A stretch of DNA of 64,000 bases from Luzula sylvatica (lineage: Eukaryota > Streptophyta > Magnoliopsida > Poales > Juncaceae). Position numbers and translations under genes: made by a program. Shown in pieces: positions 21,749-32,779 of this stretch. The stretch is taken from assembly GCA_946800325.1 (NCBI GenBank), contig OX326958.1, positions 13,668,992 through 13,732,991 of the forward strand, read 5' to 3'. The notes under the pieces are model-generated. The model made no database searches and was not told the origin of the DNA. It saw nothing but the letters and a program-made list of their open reading frames with translations. Within the stretch, counting starts at the first letter, position 1; each line of letters begins with the position of its first letter.

Positions 21749-22765
21749 CTAGTACAAACAAGGCACAAACCATATCGCCAGGGGCAAATCTGTTTGGTAA
21801 GGTAATATTTGTGTATTGTTGCTTTTCAAGTCATACCGTACAAGATTACATATTTTATACGGATTTCTTTTAAGAAAGTAGATGCAATTCCCTGTAAACC
21901 CATCATAATCACTAGCCTTCAAACAAAAACCATGACATAGGTCAATGAAAATCATGTAGTCTCCGATATCTAGTGTCTTCACCCAACATGAATTTTCACC
22001 ATCCTCCTTCAACCGGTATATAACAAATTCACATTCCGCGGACCATGGTTCATACACTAGCCCAAACATATCACCGTGCATCTCAATTAAGTAATCAAAT
22101 TGGTATGATGTTGGATTTGGAACAACTAATAGTTCTTCTCCATTTTTGGCATTCAAAATCTTGGTGGTCCCATTATGAGAACAGAACAATCTTCCCTTAT
22201 AATACGCAACAATTGCTTTAATATGTATCCAAACCAACTCAACCATATCTGTTAACACTTTACCGTCAGATTGTATCGATATCACAAAAATATATGTTCG
22301 GTTGCCTCCATTCCCACGCATTACGACTATGTCACCATCTTCTGTTGGATTAGGACCTACAAAGATAGGTCGTTCGCCAAATTTCAAATCACCAATTGGT
22401 ATACCCGGGATGTCTAATTGGGTTCCTGTCAACGGATTGATGAATGATGCCGTCCATCTATGATAGTCGACAATGGTGAGATACCGTTTCGATTGCCCCA
22501 ATACAGCCAAGTGTTTTGCTTCGGGGATATGGAGAGTGTGAATTCTATTGGATTGAAGGGAAAAGAACTCGTAATTAGTTGGTGAGTCAACCACGCTGAT
22601 GGGATAATACTTGAGAAGCCATGGAAGTTGCGAGGGATGATCACGATGGTGAATGGCCAACCGCCAATTCTTGCAAACACAACGAAAACAAGAAAAGCTA
22701 CAAATGTCACCCAACTTCTTCGAGATCAGGCGTAGAAGGTCAGGATTTAGTTGTTCCCAATCCAT
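21749..22765 (-). CDS. F-box protein with DUF295 (KIB-type) domain
   Basis: A single-exon gene of 338 codons plus stop, reading from ATG at 22765 (MDWEQLNPDLL). An in-frame ATG ten codons upstream (22795) is possible, but F-box proteins of this family usually begin just before the F-box. Residues 1-45 form the F-box (LNPDLLRLISKKLGD ... RCVCKNWR), which binds SKP1 in an SCF ubiquitin ligase. Residues 60-330 fit DUF295, a beta-propeller-like domain: PWLLKYYP, FINPLTG, GRLFCSHNGTTKILNAKNG, GLVYEPWS, LDIGDYMIFID and a WFVPCLY end. Length and frame are normal. A partial copy lies at 19177-21068. DUF295 genes are often pollen- or organelle-linked or fast-evolving; the substrate is unknown. Confidence 0.85.
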   Translation of the reverse strand: MDWEQLNPDLLRLISKKLGDICSFSCFRCVCKNWRLAIHHRDHPSQLPWLLKYYPISVVDSPTNYEFFSLQSNRIHTLHIPEAKHLAVLGQSKRYLTIVDYHRWTASFINPLTGTQLDIPGIPIGDLKFGERPIFVGPNPTEDGDIVVMRGNGGNRTYIFVISIQSDGKVLTDMVELVWIHIKAIVAYYKGRLFCSHNGTTKILNAKNGEELLVVPNPTSYQFDYLIEMHGDMFGLVYEPWSAECEFVIYRLKEDGENSCWVKTLDIGDYMIFIDLCHGFCLKASDYDGFTGNCIYFLKRNPYKICNLVRYDLKSNNTQILPYQTDLPLAIWFVPCLY

Positions 22766-22799
22766 ATCAAATTTTATTAAAACTTTACTGCACAAAATA

Positions 22800-23920
22800 A
22801 CAAATAAATAAATAATTAAATGTTTTATTCGTCCATTAGCTTAGTTTTTTAAATTGGTGTTTGTTATTTTAAAGTTATACACAACATTGGCTTATAAAAA
22901 ATAAAAATATACGATTAATAATATGTCGTTATTTATATATTTTTTGTATTATGGATAAAAATATGTATGTTGTTATTTATACAATTTTATATATTATGGA
23001 TAAAAATCTGTTGTATTTGTACATTTCTGTTGTATGTAGTTGTAAAAAGGTACAAATACTAAGGTAAAAATTATAAAAACAACTACCAGAATCAGTTGGC
23101 GGAAGGTTCTAAATCTGTTGTATGTTGGATGCTTCCCGAATATTTGACGATGTTCGTAAGTGCGGCTGCCCGTCTATTTTCTGACCGCACCTTTTTTTAA
23201 CCCCTTCACTCTATCACACGGCCACACCCAGAAAAGACCTCTTGCTCGGGAGAGTTGAAACAATTTTCAATTCGTTGTGGTTAAAAACGACGTTTCGGAG
23301 TGCACAAGTAACCCTGTGAAAAATAGAAAAAATCATTTCATTATCATGAAAATACGAAAAATGAATTTTGAATTCCGTAAATGTGTAAATGTCGTCGAAA
23401 ATGCAATAGATGATATAAAGTACAGTCGACATTGGGTGTCTTGATGAGATACCTCACATGAAGCCCTTAAAAAAGCAATGGAAAGAGCCAAGAGAAAAAA
23501 TAATGAAAACAAGAATTCATAAAATTAAATTTATATTTTGATATTGACAAATTAATAAAATATGTGCCTTGCTATATAGGCTTCTATTGTTGGCTTTTAC
23601 CAAATACGAGTAGGAAACACAACAAATATTAAATATAAAAACTGGTTTTGGTTGAAATGTATATTGAAATCTCAAAACTTAAAGTGGTTATGCCCTGACC
23701 CGTTTAATGCCCATATACCTGTTCTCAGACTATTTGTATGCATAACCGTTGTAATACCATTACATTTTTAAACAATAAATTATTGTCTAAAAAATACGAG
23801 TGTCTAGTATAAATCAGAAAAACAACGATTGCAGCTAGAGCTTTGTAACTTCAGCCAGTATAGTTTTGTTTATTCAGCGTGTTAATTAGTATATTTTTTT
23901 CACATTTAATTTATATTTTA
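22800..23920. other. Upstream region of the F-box gene, no other gene recognised
   Basis: AT-rich. The minus-strand frame at 23214-23432 has no recognisable domain. The promoter of the F-box gene should lie just right of 22800, but no TATA box stands out from the AT background. Confidence 0.45.
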
Positions 23921-23924
23921 GTCC

Positions 23925-24680
23925 TTTTTTATTTACATTTTGGTTCTTTTTTTTAGAAAAAATTACTTTATGATCCTTTTTTATTCACATTTTGGTCCTT
24001 TTTTATTTACATTTTGGTCCTTTAAGTTTAAAAAAATACATTTTGGTCCAGGGGCCTCTTTGTAAAAAAATTTAATTTACATTTTGGTCCTTTTTTAATT
24101 ATATTTTGGTCCTTTTTAGTTGAAAAAATTATATTTTGGTCCTTTTTATTTACATTTTGGTCCTTTCAAGTTTAAAATTTTATATTTTGGTACTTCATAT
24201 TTACATCCTGATCCTCTTTTATTTACATGTCGGTCCTTTTTTACATTTTGGTCTTTTTTTATTTACATTTTGGTCCATTTGTTTTTGGAAAAAATACATT
24301 TTGGTCCTTTTTTATTCACATTTTGGTCCTTCAAGTTTAAAAAATTAGATTTTGTTACAGGGGCCTCTTTGTTAAAAATTTAATTTATATTTTGGTCCTT
24401 TTTTAATTACATTTTGGTCCTTTTTAGTTGAAAAAACTATATTTTGGTCCTTTTTATTTACATTTTGGTCATTTTAAGTTTAAAATATTACATTTTCGTC
24501 CTTCATATTTACATCTTGATCCTCATTTATTTACATGTCGGTCATTTTTTACATTTTTGAATTTACATTATAGTCCTACTTTTTTTATCTTCGTCATTTT
24601 CAGTTTTAGTTCACAATTTGGTACTTTTTATTAATATTTTGGTTCTTTTTTATTAAAATTTTGGTCCTTTTTTACATTAT
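23925..24680. repeat. Degenerate T-rich tandem array (TTTACATTTTGGTCC units)
   Basis: About 30 variant units of 20-25 bases built on TTTTTATTTACATTTTGGTCC-like sequence, with variants (TTACATGTCGGTC, TTACATCTTGATCC). A block starting GGGGCCTCTTTGT at about 24052 recurs at about 24361 with the same order of variants for about 200 bases, so there is a higher-order duplication with period about 309. The three plus-strand frames here are translations of the array. Confidence 0.88.
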
Positions 24681-25521
24681 TAATAATTCCTCTCATCTCA
24701 TGCCTCCACATCACCACCTTATTATGCCTCACTATCACCACTTTACTTGGAAAATTTTCAAAAGACTCGTTAAATTTTTAGATATTGTAAAAAACAATTA
24801 ATTTACATATGTATTCATTAAAAAAAAATGCTTCTTTTAATTTTTAAAAATTCTTAAACTTTTTGTAATATATAATAATTAAAAAAAAATTACTATTTGT
24901 TATATGTTATATAATTTTAATATTTCATTCATTACAAATATTCGATTTATGTATTATTTTTCTTGAAAAACTAACATAAAATTATAATAAGTTGAACAAT
25001 ATTATTAAAAGAATATCTTGCAAATATTTAAAAATAAAATATCATAAAACTATTAAAAAAATACATAAAAGGAAAACTAAAATAAAAAGTAGATGTTTAA
25101 ATAGATATTTTCTATGAATATATTTGCAAGGTATTTATTTATTATTGTTTATTTTATTATTATTTAATGTTAGTTTTTTATGAATAAAGAATGAAATATT
25201 AAAATTATATAAACAAAATATGTAATAATTTAAAATTTTTTAAATCACTACATGTTAAGAAGTGTTTATGAATTTTCTTAAAATTAATAAAAAATAACAA
25301 AAATAACTTTTAATTATTACATATTAGATTTGAAGGGTATTTTGGAAAAAAAAAATATTAATATCATCCATAAGGGGTATTTTAAAATAAAAGTTTGGTA
25401 AAGAGTTTTTTTGGAGTTTACGAAAAGATATATGATTTTTTACAATATCCAAAAAAATTAGGGGGTTAAAAGTATATCAAATCACGGATGTGCGAATAAT
25501 CATGACAAACTCGAGGACTCT

Positions 25522-25548
25522 CGCGCAATTGCGCGGGAAAAAAACTAG
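25522..25548 (+). mobile_element. Helitron 3' terminus (plus orientation)
   Basis: The palindrome CGCGCAATTGCGCG (25522-25535) is followed by GGAAAAAAACTAG, then T. A GC hairpin about ten bases before a CTRR end, with insertion before T, is the standard Helitron 3' end. The 5' end is not located; the AT-rich stretch from about 24700 is probably its body, because parts of 25130-25430 recur at 34900 and 37330. No helicase gene is seen. Confidence 0.78.
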
Positions 25549-25738
25549 TATATATAAACTTGATGCAACTAGTAGCTTTCAGATAATATAAATACAAAAC
25601 TATGCTGCCCGAATTAGCTTTTGAAACTTAGTTTTAAAGTACGAGCCACATTTATTGTTTTTTTCGTTTATACTAGTATTTTTTTAAACAATGATTTTTT
25701 ATTTAAAATAATAATGGTATTAATCTTACTAATACAAT

Positions 25739-27187
25739 ATGCAGATGACACAGTAATCATTGTAGAAGCGCATCCAAAAAACATGCGAATAATAAGGCAA
25801 ACTTTGAAGGCCTTTTCTGAAATATCGGGGTTGGAAATAAACTGGAACAAAAGTAGTTTCCTTCCTATTGCTATACCACATGAGTTGCATGCGCATATCC
25901 AAAGCATCATTGGTTGTAACAAAGATAGATTACCTATGAAATATTTAGGGTTCCCACTAACCATAAATAAACCCAAATGTCGAGATTTCCTACCCCTGAT
26001 AGAAAAAATACGAACAAAAGTGTCGGCATGGCAAGGAAAATTATTATCCTATGGAGGGAGATACACGCTTGCACAATCGGTTCTATCTAGTATTCCGTCA
26101 TACCTAATGCAAGGATGTGTTTTTCCAAAATGGGTCACCAAACAAATCGAAAGAATTATCCGAGCTTTCTTTTGGAAAGGATCTAATAGTGACAATCCGA
26201 CAAATGCCTTAATAAATTGGAAGAAAGTATGCCTCCCTAAAAATATGGGGGGTTTGGGTCTTAAAAATCTTACAACACAAAATGAATCACTCATGCTGAA
26301 ATGGCTATGGAAAATAGATACCCAACGAGATTCGTTATGGACATTGTGGATCCAAAAACTATATGGAATTAATTCAGTACAAGAATTACAAAACTGCAAT
26401 CCAACGAAGTTATCTTTCTTTCTAAAGGACTTGAGTAAACTCATCCCCTTTTACATAGCCTCCACTTCGAGGAATCATGGACACACTACTAATATCCAAT
26501 GGAAATGGACACGGGACCATTCCTTTTCAACATCAAGTGCATACATATCTTTAATAGATCCGGGAGAACGTATTTCATGGAGCAATATGCTATGGAAATC
26601 CAAAGCACCTGTGAAGGCCAAAATTTTCATGTGGCTTACCTTAAATGGTCGCATCCTAACGGGAGACATGTTAAATCGTAAGGGGTGGATAGGACCTTTT
26701 ATGTGTCCACTATGTAAGAATAATGAGGAATGTGCTGAACACATATTCATACAATGTGAGTATGCAAGAGAAATATGGAAATTAATACTTGATCATACAA
26801 ACATTGTGATGACCCTAAATCGAGACCGTACACTATTACAATTCTTCTGGTGGAGCATCAGGAATAAGTTCGGCAAGACCCAAAAAAGAGTGTGGGACAT
26901 CATTCTCATTGCAAGCACGTGGAAGATCTGGTTAGAACGAAATGGACGAATCTTCCGCGGAAAAACAAAAACATCGTCACAGATTGCAACAAAATCAATG
27001 GAAACGGCGATGCTCTGGTCAAGACATTGTTAGCATAATATCTAATGATTATCGGGATAGGATAGTTATATTCTTATTTTATTTTTTTATTTACAATATA
27101 TAATGGAATGTAAGAAGTCATGTAAAAACATAGGATACCGTTAACGACAAGCGATCGCTTGTCGGGTTCCATTCAAAAAAAAAAAAA
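25739..27187 (+). mobile_element. 5'-truncated LINE (L1 type)
   Basis: Flanked by a long TSD beginning AATCTTACTAATACAAT (25722-25738 and 27186-27202), with a poly-A tail at about 27174-27187. The open frame 25621-27033 (470 codons) carries the end of the reverse transcriptase from ADDT onward, the connection region (GLEINWNKSSF, YLGFPLT, LSYGGRYTLAQSVLSSIPSY, WKGS) and the plant LINE zinc knuckle CPLCKNNEECAEH-FIQC at residues 362-379. The first 39 codons are host DNA. Truncation falls on the catalytic YADD box, so the finger and palm domains and all upstream ORFs are missing. The frame is unbroken, so the insertion is fairly recent. Confidence 0.95.
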
Positions 27188-27399
27188 TCTTACTAATACA
27201 ATTTACAAATATTTTTCTCAAATACGATGATGCCTGCCACGTCATATTTTCAGTATTCGAAAAACGCGCTACATATTTTTATTTAAACAAGGGGCATTTT
27301 TGTAATTTTGACTAATAAATGGGGTTTTTTTGCAATTTTGGCAGCATCATTGCAGGAATTGTGGTTATATATTCTGCCACAAGTGTACGCAAGGAAGAA

Positions 27400-27790
27400 C
27401 GCCATGAAGATCTCGCTAGAAAAATCCAGGTCTGTGTGATTTTTGCAATTGACCCCTTTTATAATTTCAAATTTGAAAAACAGTCCTTCAATTTTTATTT
27501 TTATTGTGAACAGGATGAGATGGAGAGGAACTGCAAGTCGTCTTCGGTTTCGAAATCGAGTTCTGGAGGGAGAATGAGAGAAGTGGCGTTTCCTATCTGC
27601 ACCGTCCATCTTCAGGTTTGCAATTGACCCCTTTTTTAATTTGCAGTTTCGATTCAAATTTAAATTTCAATCCTTTTGATATTTTCTTCAGTTTAGAGTT
27701 AACTAAATTTTCGTGGAATTGTATCAATTTGATTTCAGTGCGTACGGCAGGGCATCGATTAAATTCGCACATTCGATGATGTCGATATTA
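27400..27790 (+). other. Exon-like gene fragment, unrecognised
   Basis: Three GC-richer blocks look like spliced exons on the plus strand: about 27376-27429 (ends AAATCCAG before GT), 27515-27614 (preceded by GTGAACAG, ends CTTCAG before GT) and from 27739 (after TTTCAG). The intervening stretches repeat TTTGCAATTGACCCCTTTT, which points to a repeated intron or a transposon leader. The first two read KIQ then DEMERNCKSSSV... in one frame. I recognise no protein family. Confidence 0.3.
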
Positions 27791-28987
27791 ATTTCACTCT
27801 CAGAGACCATGAGAAAGACATGAAGCAAGTGAATGAAATTTTCAATGAATTATATACTCAATGTATTATTTCCTTTTAAGGAAAATGGGAAGAGAAGATA
27901 AGTTCCGTAAGTAATAATGCAAATGACAATACGTTTAACACGAACAAAATTACCAAAAAGAGAATGGTATAAGTGCATGAATCGAAGAATGAACATGGCC
28001 GGTACATTCATGGCAGCATGAGACACAAAATAATCGTAATTGCATGTCCGTGCGTTTTCGTTTTAACCAAACATATTCTATGAAAGAGAAAGCGATAAAT
28101 TTGGTTTTGTTTCTAGGTTAGCAAAACAAGACAACATAAAAAAATACTATCGTTTTTATTTTTATTTTACATATAATATTGCTTTTTGAGTATTTCAATT
28201 AATTCAAGTGTACAAGTAGTTGAATTCGCTTGCAAATTTTTTCATTGTCAGAAATTGCTCATATTTATTGTTTGTATGGTTATATTTATTGTTATACCAT
28301 GCTTCATCATATGTATTGACGTATTGTTTATATCATTTTATACAAATATGAAACACATTTAAAGAAACATTGATAATTCCAAGTATTGTGTACGTTTAAT
28401 AGAAACCCTTGCATACAGAAGCAAATGAGCTCATTCATCCGAAGATGTTGTGCATACATAATTAATTCAATCACATTAAAGAAGTTCATTTCATATGTCA
28501 AAATATAAGAATTTTATGGTTGTAATTTTGCTCTATGATGTATTTATGGGCCAAGTATGTAATTTATCTCAATTTGTGTATTTATATACTCTTCAATTTG
28601 ATAAAATATACTCTTTAATTCAACAAAAAAGTTTGAACATGCAATTTGAATAGGATCTTCCAATACAGATATTTAATGATTGATTCTTAATGAGAGATTT
28701 TATAAGATCTTGAGGGTTAGAAACACTCATTTTCCCAAACTGAGCAATTTACAACTACTTGAAATGTTTGGTTTGTTTTAATTTGTTTGTGTGGCTCACT
28801 AATTTTTTCTTCTTAAAATGTCAATATTAAAAAAATATAAAAAAACTCACTTTTGCCCTCTAAACTTTTCAAAATTGTGCAACTTGCCTTCACAACTTTA
28901 ATTTGCTCAATATTATCCCCTAACTCTTCATTTTACTAAACAGTAATTTGCTCAATATTATTTTTAAACAGTGTTTGTGAACAGTGT

Positions 28988-29450
28988 TATGCCCTCTTCG
29001 GGCCGGACCCCCCCCCCCCCCCCCCCCCCGAGACTCGGCGCCTCTTCGGGCCGGACCCCCCTCGAGGCCCGGCCCCTCTTCGGGCCGGACCCCCACCCCC
29101 ACCCCAGAGGCCCGGCCCCTCTTCGGGCCGGACCCCCACCCCCACCCCAGAGGCCCGGCCCCTCTTCGGGCCGGACCCCCACCCCCCACCCCAGAGGCCC
29201 GGCCCCTCTTCGGGCCGGACCCCCACCCCCACCCCAGAGGCCCGGCCCCTCTTCGGGCCGGACCCCCCCCCCCCCCGAGGCCCGGCCTCTCTTCGGGCCG
29301 GACCCCCCCCCCCCCCCCCCCCCCGAGGCCCGGCCCCTCTTCGGGCCGGACCCCCCCCTCCCCCGAGGCCCGGCCCCTCTTCGGGCCGGACCCCCCCCCC
29401 CCCCCGAGGCCCGGCCCCTCTTCGGGCCGGACCTCTCCCCCCCCCCCCCC
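28988..29450. repeat. C-rich minisatellite
   Basis: Eleven copies of a unit of about 34-58 bases: CTCTTCGGGCCGGAC, a C-rich linker (a C homopolymer or CCCCCACCCC), then GAGGCCCGGCCC. The unit itself is near-palindromic (GGCCCGAAGAG / CTCTTCGGGCC). Large frames in four phases on both strands are translations of it and not genes. The G-rich minus strand has many runs of three or more G. Confidence 0.95.
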
Positions 29451-29592
29451 CCACACACACACACACACACACACAAACACAGACTCACACCACACAAAAA
29501 CACACACACGCACAAGCAAAAACACACACACAGACAAAGACGCACACATATAAATAAACACACACACATAATAAATAACACAAACACAGAGG
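29450..29592. repeat. (CA)n-type microsatellite, imperfect
   Basis: A pure ACACAC run for about 24 bases, then imperfect CACA-rich sequence to about 29592, directly abutting the C-rich minisatellite. Confidence 0.93.
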
Positions 29593-29599
29593 CATATAC

Positions 29600-30800
29600 A
29601 TAGACCTAAAATATTTCTTTTTCTGGACACTTTGCAATTTCTTGTCTTGAGATATCGCACTCTAATGTCTTAGTAAATTCGATCGACCATCTTCGTTGCA
29701 TTTCTGCATCAATTGTGAAAACTAATTAGATTAAATAATTAAGAAAATAGATTGGATTATTAATTAATAAGAAAGGTGTAAATTTAAAATTTACCTTGTA
29801 CATATCAAAAAGAACGGTTTGGTTCCTTGGGAGTAATTCACAAAAACATTCATTCTAGAACAGACAAGAGAAGTAAGCAAGAAGGCTGCCTCGAGAGTGT
29901 CCGTTGCAATTGTCAAGTCGAATCCATCCATCTAACAAGATACAAAAAATAAGTATGTGTCCTAATAATAATCAAATGAAAATTCGAAACAGAGATTACC
30001 ATGTGCTATATGCCTAAATTCATCCATGCATTCTTCATACGTTTTTAAAGCTGAAGTATTTGACCAAGTTGCAAAAACTAGTACTTTGAGAGGAAATGGC
30101 CTAAATCAAGCATGACAGTGTGTAAATTTAAGCACAAATTTCCTAAATTGCACTGAACTTGAGGAGAAATACAATGTCTAAATTGCAAAAAGAGAGAGTC
30201 TTTTAACAATTTAAGGTCTTTCTGAAAGTTCTTCGCAAATAAAATAACCATGAAGAGGACACATGAATACATGATATAAATAGTATACCTGATTTGGAGT
30301 TTGCTTAACTCTCTCTCTTCCAGATCCAACGACTGGAATCAAGGCTACAATTTTTTAATTCATCATCGCATTCCTAACTTGCTTATCTGCCACAAAACCA
30401 ATCTTTTTGACTAGTTCTCATGATTCATGGAGGAGATCTTCCATCTCGCTCTGTTTGGGAAGACAAAACATTGTAGTCTTGTCTAGTCGCCATTAATTGG
30501 GCTAAGAAGAGGAGATACAGAAATTAGAGTAGCGTGCTCTGTGAAGAGGAGAAGAAGAAATGAGAGATGGATTTGTGAAGAAGAAGAAAGGGTATGGGGG
30601 AAGGGGATAATATAACGGAGATCTCCAACGTTCGGATTCTCCAACGTTCGAATTCTTCATTCGACCGTTGGGTTAACAATCATCTCCAGTTCGCAGAGAA
30701 CTGGAGGAAGCAACACAGGACCCATTAAAAAAGAGTATAATTTGTAAAAACAAGAGACGATACAGTCTTGTTGGGTTCTATCGAATTATTTATTTATTAA
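29600..30800. other. Unassigned region with leader-like composition
   Basis: The minus-strand frame at 30078-30329 has no recognisable domain. From 30480 to 30620 the minus strand is CT-rich like a plant 5' leader. A direct repeat (TCTCCAACGTTCG) occurs at 30622 and 30640, and a hairpin (CCAGTTCGCAGAGAACTGG) at 30684. Possibly a captured or dead gene; no call. Confidence 0.3.
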
Positions 30801-31198
30801 TAACTCAATTATACCGAATTTAAGCTGAAATTATCAAACCTTTTCTTTTGTTTGAAACTATTCACATTAGTTGGCTAATGCTGCGAGTAGTAATATAAAA
30901 TTCACCTTTTCTTTTGTTTAAGGCAAATTATTTATCATATTATGAAACAATTTAATTTTTATTTCATAGCAACAGCCCAATCAATTAAACATTTAACATT
31001 CAAGTATTCAATTTATGCTTAAATTGAACGTCATTTTTATCAATTTTGACCCAAAATTTTCAATTGAGCTGCAATTTATAAATGATTTTTTGTGTTTTCA
31101 TCCTTTAATATAGTGCAAAAGTAACATACTTATCTCGGAGGCAAGAAGCAAAGTAAAGAAATCATATTTACACGTAACACCATCAACGATATCAACTT

Positions 31199-32040
31199 GA
31201 TAACTTTTACATTTTCACCTCTCTCCTCTTAAATTTAAGGAAATTTCATTTTTACACCTCAATTTTATATCAATTGTCTGTGTTTCATTTCTTTGTCTCT
31301 GATAAATATTATAGTACCAGGGCGCCATAGTAATATTGTAGTGTGGCCAATAATAGATCAGAATACTGGCACAATTTTGAAAAATATAGGGCTATCTAAG
31401 CAACAATTACCTGATTTGGATCTATATAAAAAGTAATTAGGAAGCACGACTAAACACGTAGTCGACATGTCTCTTACATTTATACGAAAATCTTGTTTTG
31501 ATCCCCAAAATGAGAATTTACGATTGAGCCCCTGTAAATTTTATTTACCGCTCATTACCAGGCACTCTACACCTTTGGAAAGTTCTCAAAAAAATCCTTA
31601 TCGTTTTGATTCGTTTGATATGTTTCTTATTTATTTGGATTTTTGTAGGATTTTTATAGATATCATCACGGTGCACAAATTTTACACAATTGGATAGCAC
31701 AAGTGTGAGGGCTATTTTGCATTTTTTACAATACTCATAAAATTCTATGATTCATTTTTGAGTTTTCTTTTCACTCTTTAGTATACTAATGTAAAAGCAA
31801 CAGGTAGGGAATTTGGCCACTTATTTACGGTGGTGCAAAATGAAAAAATCAAAGTCGCAAATTTCAAACACGCCCCTGAGAAATCATATTTTATTTACAG
31901 AAAATATCATGGAGGCTAACAACTTGGTCACTTATTCACGGGGATTTTCAAACTCAAAACTATACGACCAGGTAAATTTTACATTTTCACCCCTCCTCTT
32001 TAATTCAAGGAAATTTCATTTTCACCCCTCGAATTTCAAG
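31199..32040. repeat. Pair of direct repeats with CTCTTTAA-type units
   Basis: The stretch at 31199-31262 (CTTTTACATTTTCACC ... AAGGAAATTTCATTTTTACA) recurs at 31977-32035 with small changes. The frames at 31467-31697 and 31813-32133 have no domain and are not called. The region resembles decayed non-autonomous DNA elements. Confidence 0.45.
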
Positions 32041-32340
32041 AATATTCCACCAGTGACGAACCCCTTCAAAACTAGTGAACAAACTAATTCAATATATTCC
32101 TGTAAAGTTTTTTTTCTTTTCACTGATAGATAAATATGAAAGGACTAAAATGCCCTTAGCTGCCATAAGCTGCCAATGACAAAAATGTTAGGGAATCAAA
32201 TTGGCATGAATAATATACATATATAAATGCAGGGGCTCCTATGCATATTTTTCTTTGTCCAGATAAAAAAAACTGAGTGTTGCTATTGAATTCACTATCT
32301 TTATTTGGCTAGAAAAGAGCTATTTAAGTTTGTTAATTTA

Positions 32341-32372
32341 CTAGCTATATCCCCGCGCAATTGCGCGGGAGT
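32341..32372 (-). mobile_element. Helitron 3' terminus (minus orientation)
   Basis: On the minus strand CCCGCGCAATTGCGCGGGG is followed by ATATAG-CTAG and then T, that is, plus-strand A at 32340. It has the same palindrome core as the plus-oriented Helitron end at 25522, so both are one family. The element body extends right from here. The 5' end is not found, and no Rep/helicase is seen within reach. Confidence 0.75.
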
Positions 32373-32779
32373 TTATATTCTTTTTACGCATAAGTCGTTC
32401 TTAAAGTTTTTTATTTGCGATAGTTGTTCTTGTTGATAAAAATAAACATTTACAACACTCATAATAATTTGCACAACTATAATATTTACAAACTATTTAG
32501 ATCCAATCTGCAAAATTGGCCTTTCCTTAATTAGAAGCGGTACAGTTTCGTATAAAATTAGAGGCGGTACGGTTTCATATAATATTATAAACCTAACTCG
32601 GTTTTTCCTTAATTAGTACAGTTTAGGAGCAAAAATCATAATATCCGCCAAATAATGAGCTGGAATCTTCGTCGTCTCATGCATGTAATTTTGTGGTTGC
32701 AAATGCTTCTTGCAAGAGGGGAATGAATCTGCATCGAGATTTAAATAAAAAAAATGAGAGAAGTATTAATTGCCTCTAA

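Noticed and set aside
24120..24634. Three Phe/Leu-rich frames of 68-87 codons
   Set aside because: They translate the T-rich tandem array in different phases.
25621..25738. The first 39 codons of the 470-codon LINE frame as part of a protein
   Set aside because: The target-site duplication ends at 25738, so this part is host DNA that happens to be in frame.
28920..29660. Long open frames (246, 210, 207, 189 and 161 codons) on both strands
   Set aside because: All are translations of the C-rich minisatellite and CA repeat. Several overlapping phases stay open because the unit lacks stops, and the products are simple Gly/Pro/Arg repeats.
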